Shown here in pieces: positions 1-5,551 of a stretch of DNA of 6,429 nt. The stretch is taken from NCBI GenBank assembly GCA_937880335.1, contig CALFLJ010000209.1:1-6429 (forward strand), given 5' to 3'. Each line of letters starts with the position of its first letter. The stretch's first letter is position 1. The position numbers and the translations under genes were made by a program. Source of the DNA: an uncultured Succinatimonas sp. (GTDB taxonomy: Bacteria > Pseudomonadota > Gammaproteobacteria > Enterobacterales > Succinivibrionaceae). Under the pieces are notes generated by a model, which worked only from the letters and a program-made list of their open reading frames with translations, was not told where the DNA came from and ran no database searches.

Positions 1-111
1 GAATATAATACCAATTTCATTAGAGCTATCCACAGATTCTATGAAGAACCGGAAATTTTACTTAAAACGAAGAACAAGGAACTTAAAATTGCAGATCATA
101 TAAGTCTATAA
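1..111 (+). CDS. C-terminal end of an unrecognised protein (5' truncated)
   Basis: Frame 1 is open from the first base for 36 codons and stops with TAA at 109-111. The peptide begins EYNTNFIRAIHRFYEEPEIL and ends ELKIADHISL. It is charged and mixed in composition, unlike the low-complexity translations of the intergenic DNA here, so I take it as the end of a real gene whose start lies upstream of the window. I do not recognise the family. It has no membrane segment or obvious motif. It faces the yheS operon tail to tail, 37 bp away. A hairpin at 89-118 overlaps its last codons and stop, as happens with compact convergent genes. The main doubt is that 36 open codons can arise by chance. Confidence 0.5.
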   Translation, partial: EYNTNFIRAIHRFYEEPEILLKTKNKELKIADHISL

Positions 112-118
112 TCTGCAA
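89..118 (-). terminator. Hairpin terminator candidate for the hinT-lipoprotein-yheS operon
   Basis: TTGCAGAT at 89-96 is the exact reverse complement of ATCTGCAA at 111-118. Three further pairs inside the loop (98-100 with 107-109) lengthen the stem past one mismatch. Read on the - strand, the hairpin begins 30 nt after the yheS stop and is followed by four U, then AAG. The short U run makes it a modest intrinsic terminator. On the + strand it covers the end of the convergent gene and has a poorer tail. Confidence 0.45.
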
Positions 119-148
119 ATTAAATGAAAATATAGTGAGGACAGTAAA

Positions 149-2080
149 TTAAGCTAAACTGGCTTCATATTCTTTTGTTTTATCTTCAAGCTCCTGTTGC
201 TTCTCAAGCCACATAATTTCAGTTTCTTCATTCTGATTAGATATACTTGATCGTTCCTTTAAAAGCTCTTCGACTTTTTTACTGTCTTTTTCATATAAAG
301 AGCTATCTGAGAGTATTTCGTCAATTTCATCTAAACGTTTTTTGAACGAAGACATACTTTTTTCGAGCTTTTCTATTTCAACCTTTAAAGGTCTTAAAGA
401 GGCTCTGAAAGCCGCATCAAGTTTTTTTCTTTCTTTACTTTTATAATTTTGTTCTTTCGCTAAATTGCTACTTGTGGCTTGAGCGTTTCTAAGTTTCTCT
501 CTATAAGCTTTGTTTTGATCGTTTAAGAATTGTTGATAATCATTAAGATCACCTGTAAACTCGCTGACTTTTCCGTTATCAATAAGCCATAGTTTATCTG
601 CGATAGCCTCAAGAAGATAGCGGTCATGAGAGACTAAGATTAAAGCTCCATTATAGGCTTGAAGACCAATTGATAGGGCTTCTCTCATATCCAAATCAAG
701 ATGGTTGGTAGGTTCGTCTAAAAGCAAAAGGTTTGGTTTTTGATAGGCCACAATAGCTAAGGCTAAGCGGGCTTGTTCACCTCCTGACATGGTACTGACT
801 TTTGCAGTAGCTTTATCACCTGAGAACGCATAGGAACCTAAAAATGATCTTAAATCCTTTTCCTTAGCATCTTTGTCTAAAAGCTGTAAGTGTTCAAGAG
901 CTGAAAGATCTGCTCTTAAGGATTCTAGCTCGTGCTGCGCAAAGTAACCAATTTTTATTCCTTTGCCTAAATTTACAGATCCTTTTAGAGGAGGTATTAC
1001 GCCACAGAGGGTTTTAATTAAGGTTGATTTACCCTGACCATTTCTTCCTAAAAGACCAATTCTGTCTCCGGCATAAATGCCCAGTTTTATCTCATGTAGG
1101 ATTGTGTTTTCTTCATATCCGCAATCAAGTTCTTTTAGATCTGCAATTACATCAACTGTACGCTCAGGTTCATAGAAGCGAATGTGATAGGGGGATTCTT
1201 CTTGCGTAACTGCAGTAAGCTTCATCCTGTCCATCGCCTTAATCATACTTTGAGCTTGTTTTGCTTTTGATGCCTTATAGCGGAATTTATCCACGAAGGC
1301 CTGCATATGGGCTAAAGTAGCCTCTTCTCGTTTGCGATTAGCCTTTTCATTTCTTATTCTTTCGGCTCTTAAACGTTCGTAATCCTGATAGGCTCCCGTG
1401 TACATTACCACCTTGCCTTGTTCAAAGTGCAGTATGTGATTTACAAAGCTATCAAGAAAATCACGATCGTGGGAAATACACAATATAGTGCCTGAGTATG
1501 ATTTAAGGTAATTTTCTAAAAAGATAATAGTATCAAGATCTAAGTGGTTTGTAGGCTCATCAAGAAGAAGCAAATCTGATTTACAAATAAGAGCTTGCGC
1601 AAGGTTTAGACGCATACGCCATCCACCAGAGAATTCTTTGACACTTTTTAGCATTTCACTGTCAGCAAATCCTAAACCGTGTAAAAGCTCTTCTGTTCTT
1701 GACTTAATTGTCCAAGCTCCTGCATCGCCTAATTTATCTTCAATAAGGGCAATAGCATTGCCATCACCTTTTGTATAAGCTATTTCCTTTTGCCTTTGAA
1801 GTTCTCTTAACTCCTTGTCACCATCGATAACATAATCAAGAGCACTTTGATCAAGCGCAGGAGTTTGCTGAGAAACTTTAGATATACGCAGGTTTTTGGG
1901 AACAGAAATCGAGCCTAATTCTGGAGATAGTTCCCCTGTAATTGCAGCAAATAGGGAGGATTTGCCACAGCCATTGCGACCTATGACACCAACTTTTTGT
2001 CCAGGATAAATAGTAGCGGAGGCGTGTTCCATAAGAACTTTTGTCCCCCGCATTAATGTTAAATCGTTAAGGGAAATCAC
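149..2080 (-). CDS. yheS: ABC-F family ATPase YheS (ribosome-associated translation factor)
   Basis: This 643-residue soluble protein has two ABC ATPase domains and no membrane segments. Domain 1 has Walker A GRNGCGKS at 34-41, the signature starting SGGWRMRLNL at 151, Walker B with catalytic E175, and the H-switch SHDRDF from 203. Domain 2 has GRNGQGKS at 345-352, SGGEQARLAL at 432, catalytic E456 and SHDR at 484-487. The charged linker at about 235-300 is where ABC-F proteins contact P-site tRNA, and residues 525-640 form a long charged coiled coil. Phrases such as YVIDGDKE and SGGWRMRLNLAQALI, and a length close to the roughly 637 residues of E. coli, identify YheS rather than Uup, EttA or YbiT. 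The family acts on ribosomes stalled by difficult nascent peptides. The start is GTG at 2078-2080, supported by alignment of the first strand (MISLNDL). The 10 nt after the upstream stop are all A/T and give no Shine-Dalgarno sequence, so coupling to the lipoprotein gene is likely. No catalytic residue is missing. Confidence 0.95.
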   Translation of the reverse strand: MISLNDLTLMRGTKVLMEHASATIYPGQKVGVIGRNGCGKSSLFAAITGELSPELGSISVPKNLRISKVSQQTPALDQSALDYVIDGDKELRELQRQKEIAYTKGDGNAIALIEDKLGDAGAWTIKSRTEELLHGLGFADSEMLKSVKEFSGGWRMRLNLAQALICKSDLLLLDEPTNHLDLDTIIFLENYLKSYSGTILCISHDRDFLDSFVNHILHFEQGKVVMYTGAYQDYERLRAERIRNEKANRKREEATLAHMQAFVDKFRYKASKAKQAQSMIKAMDRMKLTAVTQEESPYHIRFYEPERTVDVIADLKELDCGYEENTILHEIKLGIYAGDRIGLLGRNGQGKSTLIKTLCGVIPPLKGSVNLGKGIKIGYFAQHELESLRADLSALEHLQLLDKDAKEKDLRSFLGSYAFSGDKATAKVSTMSGGEQARLALAIVAYQKPNLLLLDEPTNHLDLDMREALSIGLQAYNGALILVSHDRYLLEAIADKLWLIDNGKVSEFTGDLNDYQQFLNDQNKAYREKLRNAQATSSNLAKEQNYKSKERKKLDAAFRASLRPLKVEIEKLEKSMSSFKKRLDEIDEILSDSSLYEKDSKKVEELLKERSSISNQNEETEIMWLEKQQELEDKTKEYEASLA

Positions 2081-2090
2081 TTTATTTTAT

Positions 2091-3032
2091 TTATTTTAAT
2101 GATTGAGTCTGTTGAGCTAAGGTAATACCGTCTTTTACTCTAATTACACGCATTGACAGGCTAGGCTTTGATGCTGTTTTCCTAACTACAGTTACGTTAA
2201 GATAAGGAATTTGATTTGAGCGGCAGGCTCTGACTAATGCAGGAATAAGGGTCGATGATCCTGCATTTTGACCTGCACCAACATTTACTGTGCTAATCTC
2301 AAAATTTCCGTTTGCAGCCATACCTTGAGCTACGATAGAGGAAAGATCATTTAAGCAATCGCTATATTCATCAGATATAACAGTTGGGGCTACATACATA
2401 GCACCTTGTTCATTTAGAAGTCTTTTTGCAAGACTTAGACTTAAATTACGAGCTATAGTGTACGCATTATTTTTATCAAAATCGCAATTTGAATTTAAAA
2501 GACTTGAGCTGGCATAAGTTGGAAGTTTGTAAGCATCATCAATATTTTGCTCATAGTTTTGAGCCTCGATAGTTTCAACTTCTGTCTCCACAGTTACGGG
2601 GGTACCTGCAGGGCTTAAGGATAAAGGCTTAGTGTTTTGTTCTTGCTGATTTTGATTTAATTCTGAAAATTTATTTGAATCTTTGTTTGCACCAAGATTG
2701 CTGAAAGTTTTTACGTTATCAGAATCGTCAGGTACATATGGTTTTACAACACCAAGGCCCAAGTTATTTTTATCGTTATTATTTGCGCCTACAGGTAATA
2801 AAGTTCCACTTTTGCTTTTAGTTTCAGTAGTCTTAAAACCTTGTTCTCTTATCTCTGTCTTTTTATGTACTCTACTTTTTCGAGTATTTGTAACAGGAGT
2901 TGAGTTTAGCTTTCCATCAGTGATAATTACATGCTCTCCTTCAGAGCCAACTGAACTGTCAAAAAGCATGGCTGTACAACCTGAAAGTAATAATGATAAT
3001 GCTGAGCTTAAAACTAAGGCCTTGAGTTTCAT
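2091..3032 (-). CDS. Outer-membrane lipoprotein, possibly LpoB/FlgO-like C-terminal domain
   Basis: The 313-residue product starts with a lipoprotein signal: K2/K4, a hydrophobic stretch 5-16, and lipobox LSGC with lipidated C19. Thr at +2 is not an inner-membrane retention signal, so the outer membrane is expected. Residues about 25-175 are polar and rich in N, Q, S, T, D and K, and look like a long disordered tether. Residues about 185-313 look globular, and the last strands (YLNVTVVR, LSMRVIRVKDGITLA) resemble the strand-turn-strand end of LpoB, FlgO and related TolB-N-like folds. C183, C226 and C270 could form a disulfide. In E. coli, hinT is followed by ycfL and lpoB, the activator of penicillin-binding protein 1B. 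A similar tethered activator role is therefore reasonable here, but it rests on position and faint fold resemblance. The gene lies 9 bp after hinT and 10 bp before yheS. The ATG at 3030-3032 has a good ribosome binding site that overlaps the hinT stop. Confidence 0.88.
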   Translation of the reverse strand: MKLKALVLSSALSLLLSGCTAMLFDSSVGSEGEHVIITDGKLNSTPVTNTRKSRVHKKTEIREQGFKTTETKSKSGTLLPVGANNNDKNNLGLGVVKPYVPDDSDNVKTFSNLGANKDSNKFSELNQNQQEQNTKPLSLSPAGTPVTVETEVETIEAQNYEQNIDDAYKLPTYASSSLLNSNCDFDKNNAYTIARNLSLSLAKRLLNEQGAMYVAPTVISDEYSDCLNDLSSIVAQGMAANGNFEISTVNVGAGQNAGSSTLIPALVRACRSNQIPYLNVTVVRKTASKPSLSMRVIRVKDGITLAQQTQSLK

Positions 3033-3038
3033 AAAAAA

Positions 3039-3044
3039 TCCTTA
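3039..3044 (-). promoter_or_regulatory. Ribosome binding site of the lipoprotein gene, containing the hinT stop codon
   Basis: On the - strand the sequence reads TAAGGA, six bases before the ATG at 3032. The TAA at 3042-3044 is the hinT stop. A ribosome finishing hinT therefore sits on the Shine-Dalgarno sequence of the next gene, which supports an operon with translational coupling and fixes the lipoprotein start. Confidence 0.75.
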
Positions 3045-3401
3045 TTTTTTATCTGGGAAACCTAAACCACCTAAAACACCACCTGCTAGGAGATGCATAT
3101 GGATATGAGGAACCTCCTGACCACCGTCCTTACCAACATTTACAATAAGACGATAGCCACTTTCATTTACACCAAGATCTGTTGCAATCTTTCTTGCGAC
3201 TGTAAATAAACGGCCTAACATAGCCTCATCACAACTTTCAACTTCTGCAACTGAGGGAATAGGTTTATTTGTTACAATTAAAATGTGATGTTCTGCTTTA
3301 GGTGCAATATCAGCAAAAGCAGTGACAAGATCGTCGTGGTAGAGGATCTTAGATGGAATGGTGCCATTTATGATCTTTGTAAAAATAGTTTCCTCAGCCA
3401 T
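3042..3401 (-). CDS. hinT: HinT, HIT-family purine nucleoside phosphoramidase
   Basis: The product has 119 residues, the same length as E. coli HinT, and shares its opening (MAEETIF.KII...IPS) and its core (DDLVTAF, GYRLI.N, GGQEV.HIHMHLL). The histidine triad is H99-x-H101-x-H103. By family knowledge, H101 is the nucleophile that forms the nucleotidyl intermediate while P-N bonds in adenosine or guanosine phosphoramidates, and adenylated lysine compounds, are hydrolysed. The enzyme is a cytosolic dimer. The C-terminal tail after the triad (AGGVLGGLGFPDKK) is glycine-rich and differs from the enterobacterial tail, a region known to influence substrate choice in this family. The start codon is ATG at 3399-3401, with a TAAGGAAA ribosome binding site (3407-3414). 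It is the first gene of the - strand operon, and its promoter is probably at 3589-3614. Confidence 0.97.
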   Translation of the reverse strand: MAEETIFTKIINGTIPSKILYHDDLVTAFADIAPKAEHHILIVTNKPIPSVAEVESCDEAMLGRLFTVARKIATDLGVNESGYRLIVNVGKDGGQEVPHIHMHLLAGGVLGGLGFPDKK

Positions 3402-3539
3402 TTTTATTTCCTTAAAACTTCATATCAATAATTAACATGATGAAAAATATGCTAAATATTATTTAGCTATTTAATACTGCACTATTTTGATAATATAAAC
3501 AGACATTTTTTTTATATATCTCACAAAATTGTCTAATAT

Positions 3540-3555
3540 GCGCTAAAATTAGCGC
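3540..3555. promoter_or_regulatory. Perfect 16 bp dyad, candidate operator between divergent operons
   Basis: The sequence GCGCTAAAATTAGCGC consists of a 7 bp arm (GCGCTAA), two central A, and the exact reverse complement TTAGCGC. It is one of the few GC-containing words in an AT-rich intergenic region. It ends four bases before the -35 proposed for the + strand promoter, and about 27 bases downstream of the predicted - strand start. That is a reasonable place for a dimeric regulator to act on either promoter. Read as RNA it can form a 6 bp hairpin with a four-base loop, but no U tract follows on either strand, so it is not a terminator. Confidence 0.5.
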
Positions 3556-3558
3556 TGA

Positions 3559-3587
3559 TTTAAAACCAAGACGGCACAGTGTATACT
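3559..3587 (+). promoter_or_regulatory. Candidate sigma-70 promoter for the glycosyltransferase-EamA pair
   Basis: TTTAAA at 3559-3564 (four matches to TTGACA) and TATACT at 3582-3587 (five matches to TATAAT) are separated by exactly 17 bp. The transcript would start near 3594 and have a leader of about 220 nt before the glycosyltransferase ATG. Closer alternatives, such as TACAAT at 3684-3689, lack a good -35. Confidence 0.4.
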
Positions 3588-3588
3588 G

Positions 3589-3614
3589 ATTATAGCACCT
3601 GATAGACAAGTCAA
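3589..3614 (-). promoter_or_regulatory. Extended -10 promoter candidate for the hinT operon
   Basis: On the - strand the sequence contains TGCTATAAT (3597 to 3589), a perfect extended -10 element. A TTGACT hexamer lies upstream at 3614-3609, with a short 14 bp spacer. Extended -10 promoters tolerate a weak or badly spaced -35. Transcription would begin near 3582 and give hinT an untranslated leader of about 180 nt. The -10 overlaps that of the + strand candidate. Confidence 0.5.
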
Positions 3615-3700
3615 TAAGCCCTGCTTGAAAGAGTAATATTTAAATTTCACGAATATGAGTATTACTTGATTTGGTTTTATATCTACAATTTTTTAAGACT

Positions 3701-3770
3701 AATAAAAAAGCGTATTTTTTTATTATCTCTTTTAAGATAATGTTTTCAACAGATTTTAAGATAAAGGAGG
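3701..3770 (+). promoter_or_regulatory. Structured leader of the glycosyltransferase gene with competing helices
   Basis: Three possible helices overlap. AATAAAAAA (3701-3709) pairs with TTTTTTATT (3716-3724). ATTATCT (3722-3728) pairs with AGATAAT (3735-3741) around a six-base loop. TCTCTTTTA (3726-3734) can pair with TAAAGGAGG (3762-3770), which includes the whole Shine-Dalgarno sequence, using two G-U pairs. Neighbouring helices in this list share bases, so each excludes the next. TTTTAAGATAA occurs twice, at 3730-3740 and 3754-3764, exactly 24 bases apart. The pairings are visible in the sequence. A regulatory role is inference, and A/T-rich DNA makes some pairing expected. Confidence 0.35.
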
Positions 3771-3806
3771 GCGACGCTTAGATCTCTTTTAATGGATTTT
3801 TGCGTC
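3764..3806 (+). promoter_or_regulatory. Distant Shine-Dalgarno sequence plus start-proximal hairpin
   Basis: AAGGAGG at 3764-3770 is the best ribosome binding site in the window, yet no ATG, GTG or TTG lies 4-12 bases after it. A hairpin fits between it and the ATG at 3815. GACGC (3773-3777) pairs with GCGTC (3802-3806). Inside, after a 2x2 loop of U residues, AGATCT (3780-3785) pairs with GGATTT (3794-3799, two G-U pairs) around an eight-base loop. With this folded, the Shine-Dalgarno sequence is 2 + 8 unpaired bases from ATG 3815, and both the ATG at 3792 and the TTG at 3800 are buried. Confidence 0.45.
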
Positions 3807-3814
3807 AAATTTCA

Positions 3815-4549
3815 ATGAATCCTACTGTAAATTATGACTTGACCATAATCATTCCAGTCTATAACGAGCAGGATAGTTTTACCGCTTTATCAGACGCCTT
3901 GCTTGATTACTTGAGCAAAGCCACTGTTAAAACATGTGTTCTTTTTGTAAATGATGCATCAACTGATCATTCATTGAGTTTAATTCGTGATTTTTGCATG
4001 CGTGAACGCGATGTTTTTTACATTAGTTTGGAACGTCGTAATGGTGTAGTTGGTGCTATAAAGGCCGCACTAAAACTCATACAATCTCCTTATACAGGAT
4101 ATATGGATGCAGATCTTCAAACATTCCCATCCGATTTTGAAAAACTTCTGGGAAGACGTTTTGATTCGGGAATAGTTCTAGGCGTCCGAGACTTTAAACA
4201 TGAAAGTTTTTTATATAGAACAAAAAAATTTTTAGGTTACAAGTTAAGAAATTTTGTTACAAGAGACTATATACTCGATGTAACCTGCCCTCTAAAACTT
4301 GGAAAAACTAGGCTATTACAATCATTGCCTTGGTATGACGGTATGGGAAATTTGATGCCGGCTTTAGTTCAGCTTACCGGTCATAGGGTTCGTACAGTAG
4401 AGGTCCGTTTTCAGAAAAGACGTTTTGGCAAATCCAAACGTAATCATATTTGGGAAACTAGCAGATTTTTTTGTAATCTTCTTGCATTTATCTGGATAAA
4501 AAAGAGCTTTTTAGATCCTGCTGTAGGTGAAAATAATCTAGAAAGCTAG
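3815..4549 (+). CDS. Family 2 glycosyltransferase, ArnC/DPM1-like catalytic domain without membrane anchor
   Basis: Counted from ATG 3815 the protein has 244 residues. It shows the GT-A order IIIPVYNE (11-18), VNDASTD with D47 in the nucleotide-sugar site, and DADLQ (98-102), whose aspartates bind metal and donor phosphate. RRFGKSKRN (202-210) corresponds to the basic REFGESKYS segment of ArnC. These features point to transfer of a sugar from a UDP- or GDP-donor to polyprenyl phosphate. ArnC and GtrB continue for about 80 residues with two transmembrane helices, but this protein stops just after the juxtamembrane helix (SRFFCNLLAFIWIKKSF). It therefore looks peripheral rather than integral. 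The reading frame also allows TTG at 3800 (five extra residues), but the family normally begins just before the first strand, and neither start has a close Shine-Dalgarno sequence. It is followed after 13 bp by a DMT transporter gene, presumably co-transcribed. Donor and acceptor cannot be read from the sequence. Confidence 0.88.
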   Translation: MNPTVNYDLTIIIPVYNEQDSFTALSDALLDYLSKATVKTCVLFVNDASTDHSLSLIRDFCMRERDVFYISLERRNGVVGAIKAALKLIQSPYTGYMDADLQTFPSDFEKLLGRRFDSGIVLGVRDFKHESFLYRTKKFLGYKLRNFVTRDYILDVTCPLKLGKTRLLQSLPWYDGMGNLMPALVQLTGHRVRTVEVRFQKRRFGKSKRNHIWETSRFFCNLLAFIWIKKSFLDPAVGENNLES

Positions 4550-4562
4550 TCTTGGAAATTTT

Positions 4563-5513
4563 ATGACAAAACTTGAACTAAAAGGCCACTTAGCAATGCT
4601 TGTGGCCAATTCTATATGGGGTGGCATGTCCCCAATTGCAAAAACCTTAATGATAGGTGGACTTGTATCTCCTTTAGTACTAACTGATCTTAGAATTATA
4701 GGTGCCATGTTTTGTTTTTGGATCTTATCTTTTTGTCTGCCAAAAGAGCATGTTCCCCATGGAGATCTTTTAAGACTATTTGGAGCTGGTTTATTAGGTA
4801 TTGTCTTTAATCAAGGTTGTTTTATAAGTGCAGTAGATCTAACTTCACCTGCTAATGCGTCAATTATGACAACCTCAATGCCAATGTGGGCAATGATTTT
4901 AGCGGCTTTTATCTTAAAAGAGCCTGTAACAGCGAAGAAAATAACCGGACTTTTATTAGGCGCTATTGGTGCAGTAATTCTGATTATAGGATCATCAAAT
5001 TCTAAGGCGACAGGTTTTTCAGGAGGAGATCTAAAAAGCATATTAGGCGATTTGCTTGCCATTACTGCACAGGTAAGTTATGCACTTTATATGGTTTTGT
5101 ACAAGAACTTTACCTCAAAGTATTCACTTGTCACTATTATGAAGTGGATGTTCACGTATTCATTTTTAATTATGATTCCGATAACTCTGCCTCAAATTAT
5201 GATGATGCAGTGGGAACAATTAGGCTTAAATGACTGGCTAAAAATCTCGTATATCTCTCTACTAGGCACTTTTGTCTGTTATTTATTAGTTGTTTTTGGG
5301 CTTAAGCAATTACGTCCTACCGTAACTGGAATGTATAATTATGTTCAGCCCACAGTGGCATGTATACTTGCGATTTTGTGGGGACTTGACAGTATTACTG
5401 TCACCAAAGTTATAGCTATTCTTCTCATCTTTTGCGGAGTATATTTAGTATCAGTAAGTAAAAGCCGCAAAGAAATGTTAGCTTACAAACAAAAGCTAAA
5501 CTCCAACCATTAA
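4563..5513 (+). CDS. EamA/DMT superfamily 10-helix transporter
   Basis: The 316-residue protein is an inner-membrane permease of the drug/metabolite transporter superfamily. It has two homologous EamA repeats at about 9-143 and 160-298, each with five hydrophobic segments. Each repeat has the family's typical element: NASIMTTSMPMWAMILA followed by LKEP (103-121) in the first, and RPTVTGMYNYVQP (251-263) in the second. The C-terminus is short and basic (SKSRKEMLAYKQK), consistent with a cytoplasmic end. Members export amino acids, nucleosides or other metabolites, and smaller relatives (ArnE/ArnF) flip lipid-linked aminoarabinose. The substrate here is unknown. The ATG at 4563 has a weak GGAA site at 4554-4557. 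The gene starts 13 bp after the glycosyltransferase and ends 6 bp before a strong hairpin, so the two form a short operon. The MYNYVQP wording reminds me of Bacteroidota members, but that is from memory only. Confidence 0.92.
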   Translation: MTKLELKGHLAMLVANSIWGGMSPIAKTLMIGGLVSPLVLTDLRIIGAMFCFWILSFCLPKEHVPHGDLLRLFGAGLLGIVFNQGCFISAVDLTSPANASIMTTSMPMWAMILAAFILKEPVTAKKITGLLLGAIGAVILIIGSSNSKATGFSGGDLKSILGDLLAITAQVSYALYMVLYKNFTSKYSLVTIMKWMFTYSFLIMIPITLPQIMMMQWEQLGLNDWLKISYISLLGTFVCYLLVVFGLKQLRPTVTGMYNYVQPTVACILAILWGLDSITVTKVIAILLIFCGVYLVSVSKSRKEMLAYKQKLNSNH

Positions 5514-5519
5514 TATTGA

Positions 5520-5551
5520 ATAAAGCTCATGAAATTTTTTATGAGCTTTAT
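5520..5551 (+). terminator. Intrinsic terminator of the glycosyltransferase-EamA operon
   Basis: ATAAAGCTCAT (5520-5530) is the exact reverse complement of ATGAGCTTTAT (5541-5551), an 11 bp stem around a ten-base loop (GAAATTTTTT) that can close further. It begins 6 bp after the EamA stop. The downstream tail (CATTTCTC) is only moderately U-rich, so efficiency is uncertain, but position and stem are typical. Confidence 0.7.

Noticed and set aside
1024..1209. 61-codon + strand open frame inside yheS
   Set aside because: It is antisense to the second ABC domain of a clearly conserved gene, has no ribosome binding site and no recognisable protein character.
2683..3108. 141-codon + strand open frame spanning the lipoprotein and the end of hinT
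   Set aside because: It is antisense to two supported genes. The translation is rich in S, L, P and T because it mirrors the low-complexity linker of the lipoprotein.
3482..3496. FNR-like half site TTGAT in the hinT upstream region
   Set aside because: Only one half (TTGAT) matches. The second half reads TAAAC rather than ATCAA, and such half sites are common in A/T-rich DNA.
3506..3513. T8 tract as a phase-variable homopolymer (also T8 at 6271-6278)
   Set aside because: Both tracts lie in A/T-rich non-coding DNA away from codons and promoter spacers. Eight T in a row is unremarkable at this composition.
4811..5062. 83-codon - strand open frame inside the EamA gene
   Set aside because: It is antisense to membrane-segment codons of a well-supported transporter and has no start context.
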